Shown: one piece after another, positions 19,661 through 30,359 of the stretch
Position numbering within the stretch: the first letter of the stretch is position 1
How the letters are laid out: the number at the start of each line of letters is the position of its first letter
Assembly: GCF_000425185.1 (NCBI RefSeq)
Contig: NZ_AULH01000020.1
Location: 30,210 to 94,209, forward strand
Length of the DNA stretch: 64,000 bases
Reading direction: 5' to 3'
Source: Pleomorphomonas koreensis DSM 23070
Lineage (GTDB): Bacteria > Pseudomonadota > Alphaproteobacteria > Rhizobiales > Pleomorphomonadaceae
Notes under the pieces: model-generated
Database searches by the model: none
Seen by the model: only the letters and a program-made list of their open reading frames with translations
What the model was told of the DNA's origin: nothing
Program-made: the position numbers and the translations under genes

Positions 19661-20372
19661 TCAGGCTCCGGGGAGGGCCGGGTCGGGCGCCCGGCCATGA
19701 TGGATGCCGCATTCGGTCTTGCCGCGGCCGCGCCAGCGGCCGGCCCGCTCGTCCTCGCCCGGCCGCACCCGGTCGGTACAAGGCAGACAACCGATCGACG
19801 GATAGCCTTCGGCGACCAGCGGATGCGGCGGCAGGCGGCGCGCCTCGCGATAGGCGTCGATGCGCGCCCGGTTCCAGCCGACCAGCGGGTTGACCTTGAT
19901 GCGGCCGTCTTCGGCCTCGAACGGCGGCAGGCTGGCTCGCGTATCGGCCTGGTAGCGCTTGCGGCCGGAAATCCAGGCGGCATAGGGCGCGAGCGCGGCG
20001 GCGAGCGGCTTCACCTTGCGGGTGTCGCAGCAGGCATCGGCGTCGCTCATCCAGAGCGCGCCGGCCGGATCGGCGGCGGCGAGGTCGGCGGCGTCGGGGC
20101 GGCGGGTGACGACGCCGGTCAGGCCGAGGGCGTTGATCAGCGTGTCACGGTAGAGAAGCGTCGCCGGGAACAGCTTGCCGGTGTCGAGGAAGAGGATCGG
20201 CAGGCCGCGATCGAGGTCGGCGACCATCGCCAGCAGCACGGCGCTGTCGGCGCCGAAGCTGGAAACCAGCGCGATGCGGCCGGCGAAAAGATCGAGCGCC
20301 GCGGCGATCACCGCTTCCGCGTCCGCCCCGTCGTAGAGGGCGGCAAGGCGTTGCGCCTCGGCGTCGAGCCCG

Positions 20373-20383
<11 letters not shown>
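19661..20383 (-). CDS. cysH: Assimilatory APS reductase (phosphoadenylyl/adenylyl-sulfate reductase)
   Basis: The enzyme reduces adenylyl sulfate to sulfite with thioredoxin in assimilatory sulfur metabolism. The 240 residues carry the nucleotide-binding VSSFGADSAVLLAMVAD and the cysteine pairs CCDTRK and GCLPC that hold a [4Fe-4S] cluster, followed by the catalytic TECGIH. The cluster cysteines point to APS rather than PAPS as substrate, though naming as cysH is usual. It overlaps cysI by 11 bp and precedes DUF934 by 3 bp, so the operon is tightly coupled. Confidence 0.93.
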
Positions 20384-22028
<1,645 letters not shown>

Positions 22029-22042
22029 GACGGCCTCCTTGT

Positions 22043-22333
22043 TCAGACGGCACCGGGCCGGTGGTCGGACTTGACGGTGGGGCCGAAGGCGCGGATGCGC
22101 TCGCGCAGCCGCTTCGGCACCACACGGCCGTCCGTCACCACGACGGCGATCGGCATGGCGTCGAGCACCTTCGAGGCGTCGACGTCGGCCTTAACGGCGA
22201 TCGCCGTCGCGGCGAGATGGTCGGCGTCATCGATCACCTCGGCGGCGTCGACGTCGGCCACCCAGTCGCCGCCGGCGGTGCGGTAGACGACGTCGCCGTC
22301 GAACAGGCGGTTGGCGGTGAAGATCTCGGGCAT
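22043..22333 (-). CDS. DUF2849 family protein at head of the sulfite-reduction operon
   Basis: This small protein of 96 residues opens the cysI-cysH operon. Such a protein, with MPEIFTANRLFDGDVVYRTA at its start and AMPIAVVVTDGRVVPKRLRE in the second half, commonly precedes cysI in alphaproteobacteria and is annotated DUF2849; its function is unknown. It looks soluble, with no membrane segment. The siroheme synthase gene that often lies upstream is not here. The 176 bp upstream hold the operon promoter, where AATAGCCTATTTTCC is an AT-rich candidate. Confidence 0.85.
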   Translation of the reverse strand: MPEIFTANRLFDGDVVYRTAGGDWVADVDAAEVIDDADHLAATAIAVKADVDASKVLDAMPIAVVVTDGRVVPKRLRERIRAFGPTVKSDHRPGAV

Positions 22334-22509
22334 GGGCGCTCCGGCGTCCGGCAGTGACGGTCCTGACCGAACACATAGTCGATCGCTCCGCCGAGAGCCT
22401 GCGTCATCGTTTCAAAAAGCAGGGCGGCGGCGGAAAAAACATCCCGCCGCCGGCCAAAGATTGAAAGCCTACAAAGACAATAGCCTATTTTCCGCGCAAA
22501 GACCGCCTT

Positions 22510-23811
22510 TCAGAGGCTGTCGAGCAGCTTGAACCAGGTCATGGCGGCGACCAGCGTCGGCCAGCGCAGCATCGGCCCGCCGGGGAAGGGCGTCACCGGC
22601 ACCTTGGCGAACACGTCGAACCGGCCCATGGTTCCGGCCACCGCCTCGGCGACGACGTGGCCGACGAAGGGCGCCAGCATGACGCCCTGGCCGGAATAGC
22701 CGGCGGCGACGAAGACGTTGGGCTTCGGCCGGCGGATGAACGGCATGCGGTTGAAGGTGATGCCGAGCGTGCCGCCCCAGGCGTGGCTGATGGAGACGCC
22801 CGCGAGCTTCGGGTAGACGCGGGCGAGATGCGGCCGCACGAAAGCGGCGATATCCGCGGGAAAGTCGTGGCTGTAGGTCTCGCCGCCGCCGAACACCAGC
22901 CGCCGGTCGGGTGTCTGATGCCAGTAGTAGACGACGAAGCGGCTGTCGCTCACCGCCTCCTCGCCGGGGATCAGCACCTCGTCGAGCGGTTCGGTGGCGA
23001 CGACGAAATTGTTGATCGGCAGCACGCGGGCGTCGGTCTCGGCGTCGAGGCCGCCGAGATAGCCGTTGCCGGCCATGATCACCGTGTCGACCATCGCCTC
23101 GCCAAGGGCGGTGACGACGATCGGCTTGGCGCCGTGGCGGATCAGGGTGACGCGGCTGTCCTCGTAAAGCGTCGCGCCGGCGGCGACGGCGGCACGGGCG
23201 AGGCCCAGCGCCAGCTTCAGCGGATGCAGCTTGCCGCCGGCCGGATCGAAGCTGGCGGCGTGGTAGACGTCGGTGCCGATGCGCTTGGCCGTTTCGTCGC
23301 GGTCGAGAAACTCCTTCTCGATGCCCCATTTCCGGCGGAGGTGGTCGACGTGGCGCCTCTCCGCCTCCACCTCGCGCGGCTTGTGCACGGTGTGGATCAG
23401 GCCGGGGCGGAAGTCGCAGTCGATGGCGTTCTCCGTGATCAGCCGGTCGAGATGGCCGCGTGCCTCGTCGGCAAGCCGCATGAGGTCGCGCGTCGGCCCC
23501 TCGCCGATCCGCGACGCCAGCCAGTCCGGGTCCTGCCGCTGGCCGGGGTGCACCTGGCCGCCGTTGCGGCCCGAGGCGCCCCAGCCGATCTTGTTGGCCT
23601 CGATCACCACCACCTTGTAGCCGGCTTTGGCCAGCGACAGCGCGGCCGACAGGCCGGTGTAGCCGCCGCCGACCACGGCGACGTCGGCCCGGACATGGCC
23701 TTTCAGGGCCGGGTAGGCCGGGATGTCGCCGGCCGAGGCGGCATACCAGGAGGCGACGTGCGGCGCTCGCCCTTCGGCGGGCATGAAGGTCGGCGCGGTG
23801 AGGGAGAACAT
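22510..23811 (-). CDS. puuB: FAD-dependent oxidoreductase, gamma-glutamylputrescine oxidase-like
   Basis: The 433-residue protein of the DAO (glycine/D-amino-acid oxidase) fold has the FAD dinucleotide motif VAVVGGGYTGLSAALSLAKA near residue 47, and HAWGGTLGITFNRMPFI near residue 345. In the Puu route this flavoenzyme oxidises gamma-glutamylputrescine to the aldehyde. Its place at the end of an operon with a GS-like puuA and an omega-aminotransferase, divergent from potFGHI, supports that role. It lies 83 bp after the aminotransferase gene. Exact substrate is inferred from context. Confidence 0.87.
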   Translation of the reverse strand: MFSLTAPTFMPAEGRAPHVASWYAASAGDIPAYPALKGHVRADVAVVGGGYTGLSAALSLAKAGYKVVVIEANKIGWGASGRNGGQVHPGQRQDPDWLASRIGEGPTRDLMRLADEARGHLDRLITENAIDCDFRPGLIHTVHKPREVEAERRHVDHLRRKWGIEKEFLDRDETAKRIGTDVYHAASFDPAGGKLHPLKLALGLARAAVAAGATLYEDSRVTLIRHGAKPIVVTALGEAMVDTVIMAGNGYLGGLDAETDARVLPINNFVVATEPLDEVLIPGEEAVSDSRFVVYYWHQTPDRRLVFGGGETYSHDFPADIAAFVRPHLARVYPKLAGVSISHAWGGTLGITFNRMPFIRRPKPNVFVAAGYSGQGVMLAPFVGHVVAEAVAGTMGRFDVFAKVPVTPFPGGPMLRWPTLVAAMTWFKLLDSL

Positions 23812-23894
23812 GCGGGATCGGCCTCGGGAATCGTCTTTCTCGCCCGCACCATAGCTGAAATGGACGGGCTCACGTGGCCTAAGTTTGCGCAGCC

Positions 23895-25280
23895 TCAGCC
23901 CATCAGGCCGTCACGCTTGAGGTCGGCGTGCGTCATGTCGAGCGTCAGCGTGGCGAGGCGGATCAGTTCGTCGGCCTCGTCATGGCTGAGCACGAAGGGC
24001 GGCGCGACGACCATGGTGTCGTGGACGTGGCGCATGACGAGGCCGTTCTTGAAGGAATGCTCGCGGCATCTGAGGCCGATGCTGCCGTCGCCGGCGAAGC
24101 GCCGGCGCGACGGCTTGGCCGGCACCAGCTCCAACGCCCCCATCAGGCCGGTCATCCGCGCCTCGCCGACCAGCGGATGGTCGGCAAGCTTTAGCCACCG
24201 TTCGCGGAGATAGGGGCCGATGTCGTCGCGGACGCGCTCCACCAGCTTCTCCTCGCGCAAGATGGTGAGGTTGGCGATCGCCGCCGCCGCGCAGACCGGA
24301 TGCGCCGAATAGGTGAAGCCGTGGTTGAACTCGCCGGTGTCCTCGATCACCCCGGCCACCTTGTCGGAGACCAGCACGCCGCCGATCGGCAGGTAGCCCG
24401 ACGACAGGCCCTTGGCGACCGGCATCAGGTCCGGCGTCACCCCGAAATGCTGCGAGCCGAACCAGCTTCCCAGCCGGCCGAAGCCGCAGATCACCTCGTC
24501 GCTGACGAGCAGGACGTCGCGCTCGCGGCAGATGCGGGCGATCTCCGGCCAGTACGTGTCGGGGGGGATGATGACGCCGCCCGCCCCCTGGATCGGTTCG
24601 GCGATGAAGGCGGCCACCTTGCCCTCGCCGATGTCGTCGATCGCCGCTTCCAGCTCGCGCGCCGCCGCAAGACCGAATTCGGCCGGCGAGAGATCGCCGC
24701 CCTCCTCGAACCAGTAGGGTTGGCCGATGTGATGGATGCCGGGGATCGGCAGCCCGCCCTGGGCGTGCATCGGCGTCATGCCGCCGAGCGAGGCGCCGGC
24801 CACCGTCGAGCCGTGGTAGGCGTTGCGGCGGGCGATGATCACCTGCTTGTCGGGCCGGCCGAGCGTCGCCCAGTAGGTGCGCACGAGGCGCAGCACGGTG
24901 TCGTTGGCCTCCGAGCCGGAGCCGCAGAAGAACACGCGGTTGAAGCCGTCGGGGGTGACCTCGGACAAGAGGGCGGCCAGTTCGGCAGCCGGCGGATGCG
25001 TCGTCTTGAAGAAGGTGTTGTAGTAGCTGATCTCGGCCATCTGCTTCTGCACCGCCTCGGCGATCTCCGGCCGGCCGTGGCCGATGTTGACGCACCAGAG
25101 GCCGGACATTCCGTCGAGGATGCGGTTGCCGTCGCTGTCGGTCAGCCAGACGCCCTCGCCCTTGACGATGACCCGCACGCCGCCGGCGTTGAGCGACCGC
25201 GTGTCGGAGAACGGATGCAGGTGATGCGCCGCGTCGAGGGCGCGGTAGTGGGCGGTCGGATAGGCGTTGTGGGTGAGCAT
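23895..25280 (-). CDS. Class III omega-aminotransferase (putrescine/pyruvate type, SpuC-like)
   Basis: The 461-residue PLP enzyme transfers the terminal amino group of putrescine or a related omega-amine to pyruvate. The fold-type I landmarks are present: SGLWCVNIGHGRPEIAEAV near residue 60, FFCGSGSEANDTVLRLVR near residue 118, DEVICGFGRLG near residue 262 and the lysine-bearing MPVAKGLSSGYLPIGGVL near residue 287. It lies between an unknown gene and puuB in the putrescine operon. A beta-alanine/pyruvate substrate is the main alternative. Confidence 0.88.
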   Translation of the reverse strand: MLTHNAYPTAHYRALDAAHHLHPFSDTRSLNAGGVRVIVKGEGVWLTDSDGNRILDGMSGLWCVNIGHGRPEIAEAVQKQMAEISYYNTFFKTTHPPAAELAALLSEVTPDGFNRVFFCGSGSEANDTVLRLVRTYWATLGRPDKQVIIARRNAYHGSTVAGASLGGMTPMHAQGGLPIPGIHHIGQPYWFEEGGDLSPAEFGLAAARELEAAIDDIGEGKVAAFIAEPIQGAGGVIIPPDTYWPEIARICRERDVLLVSDEVICGFGRLGSWFGSQHFGVTPDLMPVAKGLSSGYLPIGGVLVSDKVAGVIEDTGEFNHGFTYSAHPVCAAAAIANLTILREEKLVERVRDDIGPYLRERWLKLADHPLVGEARMTGLMGALELVPAKPSRRRFAGDGSIGLRCREHSFKNGLVMRHVHDTMVVAPPFVLSHDEADELIRLATLTLDMTHADLKRDGLMG

Positions 25281-25322
25281 GGCAGCCTCGGGGTGGGCGA
25301 TGATCTCGTGACGTGTGAAGGA

Positions 25323-26156
25323 TCAAGCTTGACGTGTACGCCGGATTTCGGCGCGGAGCGCATCCAAAATGGCTTGTCCGGGCGAGACGCCGCGCCGCTC
25401 GGCCAGCCTTGTCGCCAGCGCGACGATGTCCGGGTCGTTGAGATCGAGGTCGCGACCGGTGTCGGACGACATCGATCGGCGCGGCGAATCAATCGGCGGC
25501 GGAACGCGGTCCCGGATGAAGTCCTTGACCGCGGCGAGCATGTCCGCCGACAGGTTCCGGCTTCTCGGCGCCTTGGAGAAGCGGATGCGCCCGGCGCCGT
25601 CCCTCAGCCGGTCGAGGTCCCACAACGACCACCGATGGACGATCACCAGCCGGTTGTCGCGCTCGATCCGGGGAATGACCGCCTCCGCCAGCCAGTCCTT
25701 CGCCATCCGGACCGACGGCAGGCGTTTCGCAAGGTCCCGCAACGCCCGCGGACCGGCGTCCCGTGACCGGTAGGCAACGGCATTGACCCAGGCCACCTGG
25801 CCTTCGGCGATCATATCCGCGAGGCCGGTGCCGGCATAATAGTCGGAAAGAAGGACGGGATTGCGCGTGACCGCCGCGCGCATGGCGGCGCGGTCCCGGC
25901 TGAAAGCCCTGTCCAGGCGCGCGAAATCCGCGGCGGTCGCCGTCGCGTCGAAGCCGCCGTTGTTGTAGAGGACGACAACCGGCGCCGTCGCGATGTCGCC
26001 GAAATAGGCGAACGGCGGATAGCCGAGATCGAACGGCTTGCGCGTGGCTTCGTCGCGGTCTCCATGCTCGCTTTCCCAGGCATCGAAGACCGGCCGGTCG
26101 GCGGGATGGACCGTCTCGTCGCCGATCCGGCTCCAGAATTCGACCAGCCGGTCCAT
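25323..26156 (-). CDS. Unknown protein inside the puu operon; UDG-like core with antitoxin-like tail
   Basis: The 277-residue gene starts 4 bp after puuA ends and precedes the aminotransferase, so it is co-transcribed. Its function is not recognised. Residues 50-210 resemble, from memory, uncharacterised uracil-DNA-glycosylase-like proteins: APVVVLYNNGGFDA, VAWVNAVAYRSRD, KRLPSVRMAKDWL, LVIVHRWSLWDL and SRNLSADML appear in the order expected for that fold. Residues about 232-275 (DLDLNDPDIVALATRLAERR onward) look like a VapB/PSK-type ribbon-helix-helix antitoxin segment. An internal Met near residue 229 could start that tail as a separate product. Both assignments are tentative. Confidence 0.6.
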   Translation of the reverse strand: MDRLVEFWSRIGDETVHPADRPVFDAWESEHGDRDEATRKPFDLGYPPFAYFGDIATAPVVVLYNNGGFDATATAADFARLDRAFSRDRAAMRAAVTRNPVLLSDYYAGTGLADMIAEGQVAWVNAVAYRSRDAGPRALRDLAKRLPSVRMAKDWLAEAVIPRIERDNRLVIVHRWSLWDLDRLRDGAGRIRFSKAPRSRNLSADMLAAVKDFIRDRVPPPIDSPRRSMSSDTGRDLDLNDPDIVALATRLAERRGVSPGQAILDALRAEIRRTRQA

Positions 26157-26159
26157 GCC

Positions 26160-27575
26160 TCACACCGCCAGCAGCAGGTGCTGCCGCTCCCAGCTTGAGA
26201 TGACGTTCATGAAGGTCTCGTATTCCTGCTGCTTGATCGCCCGGTAGGTGGCCATGAAGCGCGGGCCGAACACCTCGGCGAGGTCGTCGCTGTCCTCGAA
26301 CAGGGCGAGCGCTTCGAGGAGCCCGCGCGGCAGGCCGAACGGCAGGTCGCGCGCCGAGCCGTGGATCGGCTCCTCCGGCGTGAGCTTCTGCTGCATGCCG
26401 AGCAGGCCGCAGGCCAGCGACGCGGCGATGGCGAGATAGGGATTGGCGTCGGACGACGGCACCCGGTTCTCGACGCGCCGCGAACTCGGCCCGGAATTCG
26501 GCACGCGGATGCCGACGGTGCGGTTGTCGTAGCCCCAGTGGACGTTGATCGGCGCCGCCGTGCCGCGCGTCAGCCGCCGGAACGAGTTGACGTAGGGCGC
26601 CAGGATGCACATCACCGCCGGCAGGTATTTCTGCAGGCCGGCGATGAACGAGAAGAAAGCCTCGGTCGGGTTGCCCTCGTCGTCGGAGAAGATGTTGCGG
26701 CCGGTCTCGATGTCGATCACCGACTGGTGGATGTGCATCGCCGAGCCCGGCTCGCGGCTCATCGGCTTGGCCATGAAGGTGGCGTACATCTTGTGCCGGA
26801 GCGCCGCCTCGCGGATCGTCCGCTTGAAGGTGAACACCTGGTCGCAGAGGGCGAGCGGGTCGCCGTGGCGGAGATTGATCTCCATCTGCGCCGCGCCCTC
26901 CTCGTGGATCAGCGTGTCGATCTCCAGGCCCTGCTTCTCGGAGAACTCGTAGATGTCGTCGAACAGGTCGTCGAACTCGTTGACGTGCTGGATCGAGTAG
27001 GACTGCCGGCTGGCCTCGGCGCGGCCGGAGCGGCCGATCGGCGGCTCCAGCGGATAGTCGGGGTCGAGGTTCTGCTTGACGAGGTAGAACTCGATCTCCG
27101 GCGCCACCACCGCCCTGAGCCCCTCGCGCTCGTAGAGGCCGATGATCCGCCTCAGGATCTGGCGCGGGCCGAGGTCGAAGGCGCGGCCGTCGCGGTGGAA
27201 GGCGTCGTGGATGATCTGCGCCGTCGGCTCCGACGCCCAGGGCACGGCAGTCAGCGTCGAGAAGTCCGGCTTCAGGAACACGTCGCCGTCGGAGGGGTCG
27301 TGCTGGAAGCTGTCGTCCTCCAGCGGATACTCGCCGGTGATGGTGGTGGTGAACACCGACGACGGCATGGCCATGACGGTCGAGGAGAAGAACTTGTCGG
27401 CCGGCATCAGCTTGCCGCGGGCGACGCCGGCGAGATCGGGCGTGATGCACTCGATGTCCTCGATGCCCCGCTCCTTGAGCCAGGTCCTGGCCTCGGCGAG
27501 CGTCTCGACGCCCCGCTCGGCTTTTCGTTCGCCGACCCTCGGCGCGTCCTTGGGCTCGGTCGAAATCAGACTCAT
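26160..27575 (-). CDS. puuA: Glutamine-synthetase-family gamma-glutamylputrescine synthetase
   Basis: The 471-residue protein ligates glutamate to putrescine with ATP, first step of the Puu route. It has the GS catalytic domain: EIEFYLVKQNLDPDYPLEP near residue 150, EEGAAQMEINLRHGDPLA near residue 215, KPMSREPGSAMHIHQSV near residue 262 and NRVPSSDANPYLAIAASLAC near residue 365. The N-terminal domain is divergent from true GlnA, as in PuuA. The ATG at 27575 was chosen over an earlier in-frame start because GAAAG precedes it and the upstream residues are atypical. It heads a four-gene operon divergent from potF. Confidence 0.9.
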   Translation of the reverse strand: MSLISTEPKDAPRVGERKAERGVETLAEARTWLKERGIEDIECITPDLAGVARGKLMPADKFFSSTVMAMPSSVFTTTITGEYPLEDDSFQHDPSDGDVFLKPDFSTLTAVPWASEPTAQIIHDAFHRDGRAFDLGPRQILRRIIGLYEREGLRAVVAPEIEFYLVKQNLDPDYPLEPPIGRSGRAEASRQSYSIQHVNEFDDLFDDIYEFSEKQGLEIDTLIHEEGAAQMEINLRHGDPLALCDQVFTFKRTIREAALRHKMYATFMAKPMSREPGSAMHIHQSVIDIETGRNIFSDDEGNPTEAFFSFIAGLQKYLPAVMCILAPYVNSFRRLTRGTAAPINVHWGYDNRTVGIRVPNSGPSSRRVENRVPSSDANPYLAIAASLACGLLGMQQKLTPEEPIHGSARDLPFGLPRGLLEALALFEDSDDLAEVFGPRFMATYRAIKQQEYETFMNVISSWERQHLLLAV

Positions 27576-27953
27576 GATCGCTTTCTTTCGTTGCTGGCGC
27601 GCGAAGGCGGGAGCCTCTTCCATCCCGCCCGTCCGAACGCGCGCCTTTGTGTTTCGGAAAATGCAGACCGCCTATTTGTGATGACATTTTCTGGCCCGCG
27701 CAATCGCCTTTTCGCCGGGGCGGCGGCGTTCGGCCGCGTGGGAGTGATGACGAAATGCCGCGGACCACAAAACGGGCAGCGACCAGTTGTGGTCCTTTCG
27801 CCGCTGTGCATTAATGCCGCCAGCCCAAGCGTGCGTAGAACGCCGGATCGGTCCGCGCGCTTTCTACCCGAAAGCGATTTCTGGAAAGGCCGTCCGCGAG
27901 GCATCGCGATTTCAAATGCCGCGACGGAACGGGCCAAGCAGGGGACAACGAGC
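27576..27953. promoter_or_regulatory. Divergent control region between puuA and potF
   Basis: These 378 bp contain no gene. GGACCACAA (27762-27770) and TTGTGGTCC (27787-27795) form a perfect 9-bp inverted repeat with a 16-bp spacer, and GCATTAATGC (27808-27817) is a perfect palindrome 13 bp further on. Both sit where a shared regulator of putrescine uptake and catabolism could act. No regulator gene is adjacent. Confidence 0.5.
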
Positions 27954-29054
27954 ATGACGAAAATGGTGAGACAGCGTCTTCTGGGTGCCGCCGCGCTGAC
28001 GGTCGCGCTCGCGACGGGCGCCGTGGCCCAGGACAAGGTGGTCAACGTCTACAACTGGTCCGACTATGTCGACGAATCCGTGCTGCAGGAGTTCACCAAG
28101 GAGACCGGCATCAAGGTGGTCTACGACGTGTTCGACAATCAGGACATCGTCGAGACCAAGATGCTGGCCGGCGGCTCGGGCTACGACGTGGTGGTGGTGA
28201 CCGGTCCGTTCCTGGCCCGCCAGATCGCCGCCGGCGTCTACCAGCCGCTCGACAAGTCCAAGCTGCCCAACCTTTCCAACATGTGGCCGGAGGTGACCAG
28301 CCGCGTCGCCGAATACGATCCGGGCAACCAGTATGGCGTCGACTACATGTGGGGCACCACCGGCATCGGCTACAACGTCGAGAAGATCAAGGCGATCATG
28401 CCCGACGCGCCGGTGAACAGCTGGGACATGGTGTTCAAGCCGGAGATCGTCTCCAAGTTCAAGGACTGCGGCGTGCAGTTTCTCGACGCTTCCGAGGAGC
28501 TGATTCCGGCGGCCCTCAAGTATCTCGGCAAGAACCCCGACTCCAAGAATGCCGCCGACATGGAGGAGGCCGGCAAGCTCCTGGCCTCCGTCAAGCCCTA
28601 TGTCCAGAAGTTCCATTCGTCGGAATACATCAACGCGCTGGCCAACGGCGACATCTGCCTCGCCGTCGGCTATTCCGGCGACATCCTTCAGGCGCGCAAC
28701 CGCGCCGCCGAGGCCAAGAACGGCGTCACCATCCAGTATGTCATTCCCAAGGAAGGCGCCAACATGTGGTTCGACATCATGGCGATCCCCAAGGATGCGC
28801 CCAACCCTGACGCCGCCCACGCCTTCATCAACTTCATGATGAAGCCGGACGTCATCGCCAAGTCGTCCAACTATGTCGCCTATGCCAACGGCAACCTCGC
28901 CTCGCAGAAGTTCATCGACCCGGCCATCCTCTCCGACGTCTCGATCTATCCGGACCAGGAGACGCTCGCCAACCTGTTCTCGACCACGCCCTATGACGCC
29001 AAGGCCCAGCGCGTGCTGACCCGCGTCTGGACCTCGGTCAAGACGGGCATGTGA
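27954..29054 (+). CDS. potF: Putrescine ABC transporter periplasmic binding protein
   Basis: The 366-residue precursor has a signal peptide (residues 1-26, LLGAAALTVALATGAVAQD) and a PotF/PotD-type fold starting VVNVYNWSDYVDESVLQEFT. Polyamine-pocket segments such as GTTGIGYNVEKI and CLAVGYSGDILQA are typical of PotF. The ATG at 27954 was chosen for the signal peptide and the GCAGGGG before it; the frame is open far upstream without homology. It is the first gene of potFGHI, separated from potG by a hairpin that may keep binding-protein mRNA abundant. Confidence 0.93.
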   Translation: MTKMVRQRLLGAAALTVALATGAVAQDKVVNVYNWSDYVDESVLQEFTKETGIKVVYDVFDNQDIVETKMLAGGSGYDVVVVTGPFLARQIAAGVYQPLDKSKLPNLSNMWPEVTSRVAEYDPGNQYGVDYMWGTTGIGYNVEKIKAIMPDAPVNSWDMVFKPEIVSKFKDCGVQFLDASEELIPAALKYLGKNPDSKNAADMEEAGKLLASVKPYVQKFHSSEYINALANGDICLAVGYSGDILQARNRAAEAKNGVTIQYVIPKEGANMWFDIMAIPKDAPNPDAAHAFINFMMKPDVIAKSSNYVAYANGNLASQKFIDPAILSDVSIYPDQETLANLFSTTPYDAKAQRVLTRVWTSVKTGM

Positions 29055-29112
29055 GCCGGCGGCGCCGGGTGCGGCGCCCTGTTCGCTCCCCGCGCCGACA
29101 AGAACTGTCGAA

Positions 29113-29140
29113 AAGCGCCCGGCCGTCTGGCCGGGTGCTT
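29113..29140 (+). terminator. Intercistronic hairpin between potF and potG
   Basis: AAGCGCCCGGCC and GGCCGGGTGCTT arms (12 bp, one G-T pair) flank a GTCT loop, with no long T-run. Position after the binding-protein gene suggests partial termination or 3' protection of potF mRNA. Confidence 0.6.
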
Positions 29141-29196
29141 GCATGTGACCGGCTGCGGTGGCACGCCAGTGGTTTGGTGAAACGAGGATTCCGACG

Positions 29197-30348
29197 ATGA
29201 TCGAGGCGGTTGGGCCGATCAAGCGCAAGTTTGCTCCCTGGGACGATCCGGCGCTGAAGCCGTTCATCCGCTTCGAGAACGTCACCAAGCGCTTCGGCGA
29301 CTTCACCGCCGTGGACAATCTCACCCTCGACATCTACGAGCGCGAGTTCTTCGCCCTGCTGGGGCCGTCGGGCTGCGGCAAGACGACGCTGATGCGCATG
29401 CTGGCCGGCTTCGAGCAGCCGACCGAGGGCCGCATCCTCCTGGACGGCAAGGACCTCTCCGGCATCCCGCCCTACAAGCGGCCGGCCAACATGATGTTCC
29501 AGTCCTACGCGCTGTTCCCGCACATGACGGTGGAGGGCAACATCGCCTTCGGCCTGAAGCAGGAGGGCATGGACGCTACGAGCATCGCCACCCGCGTCGC
29601 CGAGATGCTGGAGCTGGTCAAGCTGGAGAAATTCGCCAAGCGCAAGCCGCATCAGCTCTCCGGCGGCCAGCGCCAGCGCGTGGCGCTCGCCCGCTCGCTC
29701 GCCAAGCGGCCGAAGGTGCTCCTGCTCGACGAGCCGCTCGGCGCCCTCGACAAGAAGCTGCGCGAGGAGACCCAGTTCGAGCTGATGGACATCCAGATGG
29801 AGCTGGGCATGACCTTCCTGATCGTCACCCACGATCAGGAGGAGGCGATGACCGTCTCCGACCGCATCGCCGTCATGAACCACGGCGTCATCGCCCAGAT
29901 CGGCACGGCGTCGGAGATCTACGAGCAGCCAGCCTCGCGCTACGTCGCCGACTTCGTGGGCGACATCAACCTGATCGACGGCAAGGTGACGGCGGTGGCG
30001 GACGGCGTCGCCACGCTCCGCTGCGACGGCGTCGACGCCACCATCGTCGCCGAGGCCGGGCCGGGCGGCATCGCCGTCGGCGCCGAGGCCAGCTTCGCCA
30101 TCCGGCCGGAGAAGGTGCAGATCGCCATGGAGCCTCCGCCCGCCGGCACGCCCAACGTGCTCGCCGGCGAGGTCTGGGACATCGGCTATCTCGGCGACAT
30201 CTCGGTCTATCGCGTCCGCCTCGCCGGCGGCTCGATCGTCAAGGCCACCGTCGCCAACCTGACGCGCATCGTCGAGCGGCCGATCACCTGGGAGGACAAG
30301 GTGTTCCTGACCTGGCCGGTCGACGCCGGCGTCATCCTGGTGAAGTGA
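29197..30348 (+). CDS. potG: Putrescine ABC transporter ATP-binding protein
   Basis: The 383-residue ATPase has Walker A GPSGCGKTT, the Q-loop MFQSYALFPHMT, signature LSGGQRQRVALARSL, Walker B VLLLDEPLGALD and the switch histidine in LIVTHDQEEA. A C-terminal TOBE-type domain starts near residue 280. I chose the ATG at 29197 because ACGAGGA precedes it, rather than a GTG 13 codons earlier. It belongs to the PotA/PotG polyamine subfamily, is second in potFGHI and is followed 11 bp later by potH. Confidence 0.93.
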   Translation: MIEAVGPIKRKFAPWDDPALKPFIRFENVTKRFGDFTAVDNLTLDIYEREFFALLGPSGCGKTTLMRMLAGFEQPTEGRILLDGKDLSGIPPYKRPANMMFQSYALFPHMTVEGNIAFGLKQEGMDATSIATRVAEMLELVKLEKFAKRKPHQLSGGQRQRVALARSLAKRPKVLLLDEPLGALDKKLREETQFELMDIQMELGMTFLIVTHDQEEAMTVSDRIAVMNHGVIAQIGTASEIYEQPASRYVADFVGDINLIDGKVTAVADGVATLRCDGVDATIVAEAGPGGIAVGAEASFAIRPEKVQIAMEPPPAGTPNVLAGEVWDIGYLGDISVYRVRLAGGSIVKATVANLTRIVERPITWEDKVFLTWPVDAGVILVK

Positions 30349-30359
30349 GGGGAACGGCC

